From Bdellovibrio sp. (GTDB taxonomy: Bacteria; Bdellovibrionota; Bacteriovoracia; Bacteriovoracales; Bacteriovoracaceae), in contig DYOQ01000009.1 of NCBI GenBank assembly GCA_020720455.1, positions 1 through 52,478 of the forward strand: a stretch of 52,478 bases of DNA. Direction: 5' to 3'. A program made the position numbers and the translations under genes. This document shows positions 17,390 to 25,237 of the stretch, one piece after another; the stretch's first letter is position 1, and every line of letters starts with the position of its first letter. Below the pieces are notes generated by a model. It ran no database searches, was not told the origin of the DNA, and saw only the letters and a program-made list of their open reading frames with translations.

Positions 17390-19216
17390 ATGAAAAATGC
17401 AACATCTATAAATGTTAACAAAGGCATGTATGACAAATTTTGTCAGGTAAACGGTATCCACCCTCTAGCATCTAAGGTGCCAGACTCTTGTGTTCTTTAT
17501 CAAGCAAGAAAAAGAAAAAATGGCAAAGTGACATACTTTAATTTTAATTTAGCAAAGAGTATGGGATTAATTCCAGAAGATCATCAAGAAAAAATCACGA
17601 ATGAACTAGACCAGATAATACTTGATACTTTTTCAATCATCATTATCAACGAATACGACATAAATCATAAAATTAAATTTAAAGAAGAAGAAATTCTTCC
17701 TAATAAATATATGGCCACCAGATACCTTCAGCTGCAACACCCAAATAAACAGGGGAAAACTTCCGGAGATGGCAGAAGTATTTGGAATGGAACAATTCAC
17801 CACATGGGGAAAGTTTGGGATATTTCTAGCTGTGGAACAGGCGCTACCTGTTTAAGTCCAGCGACATCCATCAATAACAAGTTTTACCAAAGTGGAGATC
17901 CCTCGATCTCATACGGATGTGGATTTTCTGAAATTGATGAAGGATACAACACTCTTTTTTTTAGCGAAATACTAAAGAAAAATGGCATAGAAACAGAGCA
18001 GGTATTGGCACTTATTAGATACCCAAATGGAATGTCTATAACAGTAAGGGCACACTCCAACCTACTTCGGCCATCACACTTCTTTCGCTATATCAAACAA
18101 GGTGATGACAAAAACCTTAAAAAACTTTTAGATTACTATGTTGATAGGGAGATTGAGAATAAAAGCTGGGGGCCAAAACCAACATCAGAAAAAGAAAAAT
18201 ATAATCAGTTCATGCATAACATAACCAAAACATTTGCAAGAACTACTGCTACCTTTGAAGATGAATATATTTTTTGCTGGCTCGATTGGGATGGTGACAA
18301 TATCCTAATGGACGGCGGAATAATTGATTATGGTTCGGTTAGGCAGTTCGGACTATTCCACCACAACTACCGTTTTGATGACGATGCTAGATTTTCGACT
18401 ACCATCACAGAACAAAAGCTTAAGGCCAAATATATTATTCAAACTTTTGCACAAGGAATTGATTTCATTCTTTCAAAAAGTAAAAAAAAGATTAATATAT
18501 TTAAGCATGACAAATATCAAAAACTCTTTGATCAGACTTTCAAACAATATAAGAACAGAAATATTTTAAAAAAGATTGGGTTTAATAGCAACCAACAGGA
18601 TATACTTCTGGAGCACAATTTAAAAGATGTTCTAAAATTTAGAAATGCATTCTCATATTTTGAAAAAGCAAAAACAAAAGAGGGGCCTGCAAAACTACCC
18701 GATGGAATAACTTGGTCTGTGATTTTCTGCATGAGAGATATTCTTCGAGAGCTTCCACAACTTTATCTTTGTGATGAAAAAAATATTTTACCAGAAGAGT
18801 TTATCGACATAGCAAAATCTTCTTACGCTACAGAAGATGACTTATATTTAAATAGCTACCGCCAAGAAAAAATAAACCTTTTTCAACACCAGTATTGGAA
18901 GCTAATTAGAGCAATAGCAGAAAAAACTAACACAACACCAAACAAAGTTCTGATAGAGCTTACAATGAGATCGTCCGTGATTAACAAATATTACAGAGTC
19001 ACAGGTGATGCCATCGGAAATATTGTCGACACAGTTTTGAAACAATCTCCAAGACTAGCGCCAGAAGAGCTTGAAGATCTTCTACATTTTATTGTACATC
19101 AGCAACAGTTCAACCCCGATGACATTTCAAGTGTAATTGAACACAAAAAACACGAAAACTACAAAATCAAAAATAGAATTTTAACGCTGGTAAAAGATTT
19201 CAGAGAAGGGATATGA
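17390..19216 (+). CDS. Divergent SelO/YdiU-like protein (pseudokinase fold)
   Basis: SelO proteins have a protein-kinase-like fold and transfer AMP to protein hydroxyls. This 608-residue protein follows the SelO order: GDGRSIW near residue 126, DISSCGTGAT at 144-153 where SelO has a strand ending LKGxGxT, ALIRYPNGMSITVRAHSN then RPSHFFRY, and DGDNILMDGGIIDYGSV at 301-317 matching the SelO TDNMSI...IDYGP segment. The Asp-Asn pair (303-304) and the DYG Asp (313) are kept, but the SelO ATP-binding Lys position reads Cys148 by my alignment. The C-terminal 250 residues show little likeness. No good ribosome site precedes the ATG at 17390, so the start is uncertain. It overlaps the S51 peptidase by four bases. 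Confidence 0.65.
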   Translation: MKNATSINVNKGMYDKFCQVNGIHPLASKVPDSCVLYQARKRKNGKVTYFNFNLAKSMGLIPEDHQEKITNELDQIILDTFSIIIINEYDINHKIKFKEEEILPNKYMATRYLQLQHPNKQGKTSGDGRSIWNGTIHHMGKVWDISSCGTGATCLSPATSINNKFYQSGDPSISYGCGFSEIDEGYNTLFFSEILKKNGIETEQVLALIRYPNGMSITVRAHSNLLRPSHFFRYIKQGDDKNLKKLLDYYVDREIENKSWGPKPTSEKEKYNQFMHNITKTFARTTATFEDEYIFCWLDWDGDNILMDGGIIDYGSVRQFGLFHHNYRFDDDARFSTTITEQKLKAKYIIQTFAQGIDFILSKSKKKINIFKHDKYQKLFDQTFKQYKNRNILKKIGFNSNQQDILLEHNLKDVLKFRNAFSYFEKAKTKEGPAKLPDGITWSVIFCMRDILRELPQLYLCDEKNILPEEFIDIAKSSYATEDDLYLNSYRQEKINLFQHQYWKLIRAIAEKTNTTPNKVLIELTMRSSVINKYYRVTGDAIGNIVDTVLKQSPRLAPEELEDLLHFIVHQQQFNPDDISSVIEHKKHENYKIKNRILTLVKDFREGI

Positions 19217-19878
19217 AGCTCGTTTTTTACAGCAGTGGTGAACCTAAGGACAATTTAGAGCTAGACAAAATCATGTTATCTCAGATGGCACCAACTGATC
19301 CGCAAATAACGTTCATCCCTTCTGAATCAAGCGAATCTGAAATCCATTTTCAAAATTTCATCAAGCAGTATCAAAAGCTTGGCGTGCAACATTTTATCCA
19401 TATGCCAATAGATATCCCTATTCATGAGACAATGATAAACAAAGCGTTTCAAGGTGACATAATCCACCTTAGCGGTGGAAACACTTACTACTTTCTTCAC
19501 CACCTCAAGCGAAGTAATTTACTCGGGAAACTAAAAAAATTTGTAGCAAGCGGAGGCATTTTAGCAGGCACTAGCGCAGGTGGAATTATCATGACTCCTT
19601 CAATTACAACCGCAGGGTTTCCAACTTTTGATTGTGACGACAACTACATATCGCTTAAAAATTTAACCGCTATGTCACTGGTAAATTTTGAATTCTTTCC
19701 TCACTACAAAAAATCTAAACGGTACGATCAAGAACTTGCCAGTTACTCAAAAAAAAGCCGCTTACCTCTCCTTGCGTGTCCAGATGGTACGGGCGTTATC
19801 ATAAACGGCGATGTCTCAATGGTATGTGGTAAACTATCCTGCTTTTATCAAGGTAAAAAAATCAATTTTAAATACTAG
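19213..19878 (+). CDS. Peptidase S51 family protein (dipeptidase E / cyanophycinase-like)
   Basis: S51 enzymes are serine peptidases with a class I amidotransferase-like fold, cleaving Asp-X dipeptides or cyanophycin. The nucleophile elbow AGTSAGGIIM lies near residue 120 and is preceded by the family segment IIHLSGGNTYYFLHHL. The 221-residue length fits PepE. There is no signal peptide, so it is cytoplasmic. Its ATG overlaps the SelO-like gene stop (ATGA), which implies a functional pair. Its own stop codon TAG lies within the AATACTAGGC direct repeat that bounds the next module. Confidence 0.85.
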   Translation: MKLVFYSSGEPKDNLELDKIMLSQMAPTDPQITFIPSESSESEIHFQNFIKQYQKLGVQHFIHMPIDIPIHETMINKAFQGDIIHLSGGNTYYFLHHLKRSNLLGKLKKFVASGGILAGTSAGGIIMTPSITTAGFPTFDCDDNYISLKNLTAMSLVNFEFFPHYKKSKRYDQELASYSKKSRLPLLACPDGTGVIINGDVSMVCGKLSCFYQGKKINFKY

Positions 19879-19880
19879 GC
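19867..19880 (+). repeat. Direct repeat copy 1 (TTTAAATACTAGGC)
   Basis: This 14-bp sequence recurs exactly at 21523-21536, the two copies enclosing the AbiE operon. The 3' ten bases AATACTAGGC recur again at 22736-22745. This copy includes the stop codon of the S51 peptidase gene, a position typical of attachment or insertion sites at gene ends. Confidence 0.7.
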
Positions 19881-19928
19881 CAATGTTAATTCAAGAGCAT
19901 ACGTAATTTTTTATTCTAAAAAATTGTC

Positions 19929-19951
19929 AAAGTGTCAAAACGTGACACTTT
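19929..19951. promoter_or_regulatory. Operator-like dyad 1 upstream of abiEi
   Basis: AAAGTGTCA, five bases AAACG, then TGACACTTT form a perfect 9-bp inverted repeat. Its core GTGTCA-N5-TGACAC is repeated at 19997-20013. AbiEi antitoxins of this family are known to bind inverted repeats and repress their own promoter, so these are probable AbiEi sites. Confidence 0.65.
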
Positions 19952-19954
19952 GTA

Positions 19955-19982
19955 TTGATTTTAAAATAAAACATGTTATTCT
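19955..19982 (+). promoter_or_regulatory. Candidate promoter of the abiE operon
   Basis: TTGATT at 19955-19960 and TATTCT at 19977-19982 are separated by 16 bases, a reasonable sigma70-type pair. The pair lies exactly between the two GTGTCA-N5-TGACAC dyads, the arrangement expected for autorepression. Confidence 0.5.
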
Positions 19983-19996
19983 ATATACACCGACTA

Positions 19997-20013
19997 GTGT
20001 CACTTAATGACAC
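19997..20013. promoter_or_regulatory. Operator-like dyad 2 upstream of abiEi
   Basis: GTGTCA, CTTAA, TGACAC: the same 6-5-6 arrangement as the first dyad, centre-to-centre distance 65 bases, ending 17 bases before the chosen abiEi start. It would overlap the transcript start region. Confidence 0.65.
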
Positions 20014-20030
20014 CAGCAATAGGAAATAGA

Positions 20031-20672
20031 ATGGATATCATCAAAAAAATTTATGAGGAGCTAGGGACTTATATTTTACCACTCAATATAATTAACGGAG
20101 TGTTGGCCAATAAGAGTTCTGATGCTAAAAAATCTTTTTTAAAAAGAGCATGTCAAAAAGGTGATCTTGTTCGAGTTCAAAAAGGGCTATATCTCGTGGG
20201 AGATAAAAATAGAAATAATCATTACAATTCATTTGTAATTGCAAATTATATGGTCTGTCCATCTTATGTGAGCCTAGAATCTGCTCTTTCTTTTTATGGT
20301 TTAATTCCGGAGGCCGTCTACACAACAACATCTGTAACAACTAAAATTGGCTCAGAGATTAAAACCACTGTAGGACAGTACTCTTTTTCTTATTTGAAAA
20401 CAGATTATTTTAATTTTGGATTCTATCAAATTAAAGAAGGCGAACATAAATATTTAATAGCAACACCATTAAAGGCCCTGATGGATTACATTGTATTGAA
20501 GAAAAAAGAGTATAAATCAGTTGATAACTTAGAAGCAGACCTTCGTTTCGATTTTGATGAATTTCTAACTTATAAAAAATTCGTCAATATTGAGGCAATT
20601 AATGAAATGCTAGCACAGTATAAAAGTTATCGACTTCAGGTAATTCTTAAAGACATGAGGAAAAGATTATGA
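20031..20672 (+). CDS. abiEi: AbiEi-type antitoxin, type IV toxin-antitoxin system
   Basis: AbiEi antitoxins have an N-terminal winged-helix DNA-binding domain and a C-terminal domain needed for antitoxicity. Here the first 60 residues hold the wHTH (ILPLNIINGVLANKS, FLKRACQKGDLVRVQKGLYLV) and the middle shows the family segment CPSYVSLESALSFYGLIPE followed by YLIATPLKALMDYIVL. An ATG at 20007 falls inside the second dyad without a ribosome site; the ATG at 20031 has AGGAA upstream and gives 213 residues. It overlaps abiEii by four bases. Autoregulation through the two dyads is inferred. Confidence 0.88.
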   Translation: MDIIKKIYEELGTYILPLNIINGVLANKSSDAKKSFLKRACQKGDLVRVQKGLYLVGDKNRNNHYNSFVIANYMVCPSYVSLESALSFYGLIPEAVYTTTSVTTKIGSEIKTTVGQYSFSYLKTDYFNFGFYQIKEGEHKYLIATPLKALMDYIVLKKKEYKSVDNLEADLRFDFDEFLTYKKFVNIEAINEMLAQYKSYRLQVILKDMRKRL

Positions 20673-21505
20673 ATGAACTTATTACAGAAAGATTAAGTGA
20701 GTATCATGTTCAAACTGCTGAAGATGAGCTTAACGCAATAAAAGAAATCACTCAAGAAATAATTCTCTACGCATTATCTAAAACCAGTTTTTTTGATAAT
20801 GCTTATTTCTGTGGAGGTACCGCCCTTAGAATCGTCCATGGATTAAATCGATTTTCAGAGGATCTTGATTTTGCAACAAATATAGAGAGCATAGATTTTA
20901 ATTTTAATGACTATATGAATGAGGTTCTTTCAACTCTTAAGCAGTACGGCCTAAACATGATAGTCAAAAAGATCAGGGACGATAACGTTGTCAAAGCAAG
21001 AGAACTTAAGGAAGATTCTGACCAGTGGACACTATCCTTTCCATCAAATAAACAATTAAAGAAAATTGTCATTAAACTTGAAATTGATACAAAACCTCCA
21101 ACTGGAGCAATTATAACCAAAGCAAATCTTGATTTTCCATTATTACATCAAGTAAAAATTGGTTCAATAGAAACACTATTTTCAGGCAAACTTCATGCTC
21201 TACTTTGCAGAGGTTTTATAAAAGGAAGAGATTGGTATGACCTTCTTTGGTATATTAAAAAGAAATCAAATATTAATTATGACTTATTAAAAAATGCTCT
21301 TTCCCAAATAGGCCCATATCAAGGGCAGAATCTAAAAATAGTAGATCGTGATTTTGTTGTGGAAAAATTAAGCATTAAAATTAAGACACTTGCATGGAAA
21401 GAGATTAAAAGAGATGTTGAACGATTTTTAAAACCTGAAGAACTAGATACACTAAAACTTTGGGATGAAGATCTATTTTTAGAAAAAATACAAAAAATTA
21501 TTTGA
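20669..21505 (+). CDS. abiEii: AbiEii/AbiGii-family nucleotidyltransferase toxin
   Basis: AbiEii is a nucleotidyltransferase-fold toxin that stalls growth, often giving abortive phage resistance. The 278-residue protein has the catalytic pattern CGGTALRIVHGLNRFSEDLDF, with Gly49-Gly50-Thr51 and Asp65-x-Asp67, and downstream ETLFSGKLHALLCRGFIKGRDWYDLLWYI in parts characteristic of the family. All key residues are intact, so the toxin should be active. The ATG overlaps the antitoxin stop, giving coupled synthesis. The operon is enclosed by exact 14-bp direct repeats. Confidence 0.9.
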   Translation: MNELITERLSEYHVQTAEDELNAIKEITQEIILYALSKTSFFDNAYFCGGTALRIVHGLNRFSEDLDFATNIESIDFNFNDYMNEVLSTLKQYGLNMIVKKIRDDNVVKARELKEDSDQWTLSFPSNKQLKKIVIKLEIDTKPPTGAIITKANLDFPLLHQVKIGSIETLFSGKLHALLCRGFIKGRDWYDLLWYIKKKSNINYDLLKNALSQIGPYQGQNLKIVDRDFVVEKLSIKIKTLAWKEIKRDVERFLKPEELDTLKLWDEDLFLEKIQKII

Positions 21506-21522
21506 TTGCACATTTAATCAGC

Positions 21523-21536
21523 TTTAAATACTAGGC
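21523..21536 (+). repeat. Direct repeat copy 2 (TTTAAATACTAGGC)
   Basis: Exact copy of 19867-19880, 1.66 kb away. It overlaps the last codons and stop of the minus-strand ATPase gene, and its next base (G) is shared with the third copy at 22736, so it is the common boundary between the AbiE module and the ATPase module. Confidence 0.7.
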
Positions 21537-22696
21537 GTAGTAATAGATCGAGGATCTGAAAAAAAAGTGTCAGCACTCAAAATATTTACCCCAGAATCGT
21601 AATAATCTCTTGTTCCAGTATAAATCAGGTATGATTTAACCATTGGATAATCACTTTGAAAAAGCTTCAATCCATCAAGGTCATTTGATCTAACTCTTGG
21701 GGATGCCTTAACTTCAATAGCGATGAGGCCCTTCTCACCATATAGAACAAAGTCAACTTCATGTTTAGATTTCGTACGCCAAAAATAAATTTCATAGCGA
21801 AGATTATCGTAAGAGTTAATGGCCCTTAATTCATTAAAAACTAAACTCTCCATTGCTGGTCCTGAAAGCTCTGAAGAATCGTCTAGCGGCCCTTTTGGTC
21901 GAAGTGCATAAAACACTCCAACATCAAAAAAGAAAAACTTACTTTTTTTAAGTAATTCTCTCTTGGCCCTTTTAGCAAAAATTGGTATTCTTACTCCAAT
22001 CATTAAATCATCAAGAATTGAAAAATACTCTTCCACTGTTTTTCTTTCTACATCAGAATCGCTAGCTACATTTGATAGAACAAGTGGAGACGCCTGACTG
22101 AAGGTGGCGGCCTCTAAAAAACGACTAAATGCAGACAAGTTTCTCGTAAGGCCTTCCTGTTGTACCTCCTCCCTGAGATAAGTTGACACATAACTATGCA
22201 AGAAATCAATAGCGGAACTCTCTTTAAATCTTCCAGGCAACATTCCAAATTTAAGAGAATCTTTAAGATTAAAATCCTTCCCCATTTCAAGTGCAGTAAG
22301 AGGAAACATCGATATATTAAGGGCCCGACCTGCAAGTAAATTAACCCCTTGCCTTCTTAATTTTCTAGCACTAGAGCCACTGAGAACAAAAATCAGCTTC
22401 TTATTTTCTATCAAGCGATGAACTTCATTTAGCAATGCGGGTATCCTCTGGACTTCGTCAATGACAATATGGAAGTTATGCTTTTCCTTAGGTACTAAAC
22501 TTAAAAGATCTTGTGGATGTGCCAACAAGCGATTATATGTTTCACTCTCTAGTAAATCGAATATGTGACTATTTGGAAATGTTTTGCATATCCATGACGA
22601 CTTCCCAGTTCCACGTGGCCCGAAGAGAAAAAAACTCTTTTTTTCTGGTACTTTTAACAATCGAACAAAATCATCTTTTTCTATTTTGGACTTCAT
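21524..22696 (-). CDS. AAA-family ATPase with DUF4143 domain
   Basis: A 390-residue protein with Walker A FGPRGTGKSS (Lys32) and Walker B HIVIDEVQRIP (Asp80-Glu81), then a sensor-like FVLSGSSARKLRR and GRALNISMFPLTALE, typical of the AAA_14 plus C-terminal DUF4143 architecture. The DUF4143 part contains the nuclease-like HEVDFVLYGEKGLIAIEVKAS pattern, reminiscent of a PD-(D/E)XK core (Asp, Glu, Lys), though activity is not shown for the family. Such genes are common, patchily distributed and often transferred. It is convergent with abiEii and has AATACTAGGC at each end. Confidence 0.85.
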   Translation of the reverse strand: MKSKIEKDDFVRLLKVPEKKSFFLFGPRGTGKSSWICKTFPNSHIFDLLESETYNRLLAHPQDLLSLVPKEKHNFHIVIDEVQRIPALLNEVHRLIENKKLIFVLSGSSARKLRRQGVNLLAGRALNISMFPLTALEMGKDFNLKDSLKFGMLPGRFKESSAIDFLHSYVSTYLREEVQQEGLTRNLSAFSRFLEAATFSQASPLVLSNVASDSDVERKTVEEYFSILDDLMIGVRIPIFAKRAKRELLKKSKFFFFDVGVFYALRPKGPLDDSSELSGPAMESLVFNELRAINSYDNLRYEIYFWRTKSKHEVDFVLYGEKGLIAIEVKASPRVRSNDLDGLKLFQSDYPMVKSYLIYTGTRDYYDSGVNILSADTFFSDPRSITTPSI

Positions 22697-22735
22697 TTCT
22701 CCATTTTAGACTATTTTTTGGAAAAATCAACTCAT

Positions 22736-22745
22736 AATACTAGGC
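22736..22745 (+). repeat. Direct repeat copy 3 (AATACTAGGC)
   Basis: Ten-base core shared with the copies at 19871 and 21527, same orientation, eleven bases with copy 2 (a following G). It lies about 40 bases upstream of the ATPase start and 48 before the glycosyltransferase start. Confidence 0.55.
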
Positions 22746-22793
22746 GCGGTATATCTTGTTAGGTAGAATATTCACCAATACAAAAGAGGGAAT

Positions 22794-24359
22794 ATGCTAC
22801 GCAAAACATTTCAAACATATTTAAAAGAAATTATATTCCTGACAATCTCTCTATTCTTTTATCTTTTTGACATTGGAAATGTCGCAGGGTTAAGGCAAGG
22901 GACAGAAGCACTCTATCTGCAAATATCCAAAGAGATGTTTGAAACGCCATCTTTTATTACACCACTATTTCACGGCCTACCACACTGGTCAAAACCCCCG
23001 ATGCATTTTTGGATTCCATTTCCACTATACTTTATTTTTAAAAGTACAGCGCTAGAAATGGCCAGAGGGTCTATTGCCATTTTAACCATACTTTCCTCCT
23101 GTCACTTCGCATATTGGTTACAAAAACGATTTCAAATTTCACTAATTACAACGCTAGCTATCTTTCTTGGCTGTCTTGGCATGATAAAATTTGGAAGAAC
23201 ATACATGATGGAGATTCCACTTACTCTTCTTACTGCCTCATCAACATTAATGTTTTACGACTACATTTTGGAAAAAAAGAAAAACTTACTAATTGCTAGC
23301 TCAATACTTTTAGCTTGCGCAATATTAGTTAAGGGCCCAGTAGCATTAGTTATGAGTGCAGGAGGAATCGTACTATTTTCCTCGATTAAAAGTTATCAAA
23401 ATAAAAAAATTTGGAACTTAAGGCCCATTACGCTCTATATGAGTATCTCTTTGCTACTCTCGTCAATCTGGTTCATCGTGGCCTACGTTATCCATGGAGA
23501 AGAGGTCATCGAATATTTCTTCCTTCGAGAAAACCTTGGTAAGTTTGCACAGATGAATTACCCGGCCAGAAAAATTTTTCAAGGATTACTCTTATACTCA
23601 GTTCCGTGGATATTTATACTCCCAACAATTTTTAAACAAAAACATCTTCTTAAGAATGAACCATTCTTATATCTCTTGATTAATTTTATATTTTTCTTTG
23701 GCATCTGGTTTATCCCAAGTCAAAGGTCTCATCACTACGCCATCCCTGCTCTACCTTTTTTTCTTTCAATATTAGCAATAACCACCTCTAATATTAAGTT
23801 AAACACAGAACGAGCTCTACTTCTTATTCCGGTACTAATGCTTACAATTTTGTTACTAGCGATATCACCTCTAATTCCAATCACTACCTGGCAAATTTAT
23901 CTGAACATATTTTTGACCATTTCTACTCTCATCACGATCTATTTCGTAAAGGAAAAACGCTACATCTCATACTGGCTAATCAGTATTAATATTTTATGGT
24001 TATGGACAATAAGCGTTCCTACATTTTACCTGCCTAATTTTCCAGGAAAATATATTCCTCTAACGAAAAATGGCAATGTCGCATTCGCAAGCACCAGAAC
24101 ATATTTTTATGAACAAGTCCTTGGTACAAAAGTTATTCCAATTGGAACTGAAAAGTTCGAAAATTTTCTCGAAACAAATGGGAATGTGGCAATCGTTTAT
24201 GAGTCACAAGATTTTGAAATAGATCCATCTAAATTTGAAACTCTTGCTACATGGAAGAAATGGATAAGAGTCATTACCGTTAATGACATTCTTAACGCTT
24301 ACAAAGCTTTAGACATTAATAAACTTCAAGAGAACATCTACTTGATTAAGAAAAAATAA
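22794..24359 (+). CDS. Glycosyltransferase family 39 / ArnT-like membrane protein
   Basis: A 521-residue integral membrane protein with many hydrophobic segments. The first periplasmic loop carries LRQGTEALYLQISKEM with acidic residue and HWSKPPMHFWIPFPLY, the pattern of GT39/ArnT enzymes that move a sugar from a polyprenyl-phosphate carrier to lipid A or protein. The C-terminal 90 residues are soluble, probably periplasmic. The acceptor cannot be told. The ATG has GAGGG upstream. It is transcribed away from the ATPase gene and converges with the thioredoxin gene, four bases apart. Confidence 0.8.
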   Translation: MLRKTFQTYLKEIIFLTISLFFYLFDIGNVAGLRQGTEALYLQISKEMFETPSFITPLFHGLPHWSKPPMHFWIPFPLYFIFKSTALEMARGSIAILTILSSCHFAYWLQKRFQISLITTLAIFLGCLGMIKFGRTYMMEIPLTLLTASSTLMFYDYILEKKKNLLIASSILLACAILVKGPVALVMSAGGIVLFSSIKSYQNKKIWNLRPITLYMSISLLLSSIWFIVAYVIHGEEVIEYFFLRENLGKFAQMNYPARKIFQGLLLYSVPWIFILPTIFKQKHLLKNEPFLYLLINFIFFFGIWFIPSQRSHHYAIPALPFFLSILAITTSNIKLNTERALLLIPVLMLTILLLAISPLIPITTWQIYLNIFLTISTLITIYFVKEKRYISYWLISINILWLWTISVPTFYLPNFPGKYIPLTKNGNVAFASTRTYFYEQVLGTKVIPIGTEKFENFLETNGNVAIVYESQDFEIDPSKFETLATWKKWIRVITVNDILNAYKALDINKLQENIYLIKKK

Positions 24360-24363
24360 AAAA

Positions 24364-24795
24364 TCACTTTGTTGAAAAAGCCAAAATAGCGTACACAATC
24401 ACAATTCCAACAACAATTGAAATCATTCCGATTGGAATTTTCTTTTTAGGTTTTTGAAACTCACCATGCTCAAGAAAATATGGATCATTGATGTTATCAA
24501 CAACAAACTGCAAATCTCCGAGTGGTGTTACTCCTGTAAACGAGTAGAGGATATCTCTTTTTTTACAAAACTTAATAGTTGGCACACCCCTAACACCAAA
24601 GTGTTGAGCTAATTCAGGAGATTTTTGAGTATCCACTTCATAAATAGTAAGACCTTTATTATTTTTACCAAGCTGTTCGACAACTGGTTTCATTGTAGAA
24701 CAAGGGCCACACGTAGGTGAACTAAACTTTATAACGTATAAACCTTTTTCAACTTTAGCGGCCTTATCAAGATTGGCAATTGTTAACTCTTTCAT
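24364..24795 (-). CDS. Tail-anchored thioredoxin-like protein
   Basis: A thioredoxin domain (residues 1-105) with active site SSPTCGPCSTMKP (Cys29, Cys32) and the conserved cis-Pro in GVRGVPTIKF. Instead of ending there, the 143-residue protein continues through a charged linker KPKKK into a hydrophobic helix (GMISIVVGIVIVYAILAF) that runs almost to the C terminus. With no signal peptide, this predicts a cytoplasmic thioredoxin fixed to the inner membrane by its tail. The ATG has GAGGAG seven bases upstream and lies 16 bases after the TolR-like gene, so it is probably the third gene of that operon. Confidence 0.88.
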   Translation of the reverse strand: MKELTIANLDKAAKVEKGLYVIKFSSPTCGPCSTMKPVVEQLGKNNKGLTIYEVDTQKSPELAQHFGVRGVPTIKFCKKRDILYSFTGVTPLGDLQFVVDNINDPYFLEHGEFQKPKKKIPIGMISIVVGIVIVYAILAFSTK

Positions 24796-24811
24796 CTATT
24801 TCTCCTCAAAT

Positions 24812-25228
24812 TTACTTATCGCTCTCCGTAGCAATTGCAAAATTCTCGGCACCAGCACTTTTAGCTATATCCATCAGCTCAATAGTCCTTCCTAACGTGG
24901 AATTGGTATCTCCTTCAAAGACCACCAACTTTTCCTCTTTTTTAGAAAGTGCTTCAGCTATACTATCTTTTAAATTAGACGCTTCAATTTTTTTGCCCTC
25001 AACAGAGACGGAACCATCCTTATCAAGTGACAACACAAGAGCTGTTCCACTCTTTTTTTCACTCTTTGAGCTACTCTTTGGAAGTTCAATATCAAGTCCA
25101 GACTCTAGTGTCAGTGACGACGTTGCCATAAATATAATTAACAAAACAAGCATGATATCAATAAGTGGCGTAACATTAATGTCGGCCATTATATCCTGAT
25201 CACTTCCGCCAGATAATTTCATTCCCAT
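24812..25228 (-). CDS. ExbD/TolR family protein
   Basis: ExbD/TolR proteins couple the proton motive force to outer-membrane processes with ExbB/TolQ. This 138-residue protein has a short cytoplasmic start, one transmembrane helix with the ion-pathway Asp in DINVTPLIDIMLVLLIIF, and a periplasmic domain (GLDIELPKS... and SLDKDGSVSVEGKKI). The ATG has AGGAG seven bases upstream, nine bases after the TolQ-like stop. Whether it works as Tol (envelope division), Exb (TonB energy) or Agl-type motor cannot be decided from sequence. Confidence 0.9.
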   Translation of the reverse strand: MGMKLSGGSDQDIMADINVTPLIDIMLVLLIIFMATSSLTLESGLDIELPKSSSKSEKKSGTALVLSLDKDGSVSVEGKKIEASNLKDSIAEALSKKEEKLVVFEGDTNSTLGRTIELMDIAKSAGAENFAIATESDK

Positions 25229-25237
25229 AACAAACTC

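Noticed and set aside
21487-21515. TGATT...AATCA stem after abiEii as a terminator
   Set aside because: Only a 5-bp AT-rich stem with no T-run directly after it; too weak to call.
19867-22745. Integron cassette array
   Set aside because: The repeats are short and direct, without the paired inverted core sites and imperfect palindrome of attC, and no integrase is present.
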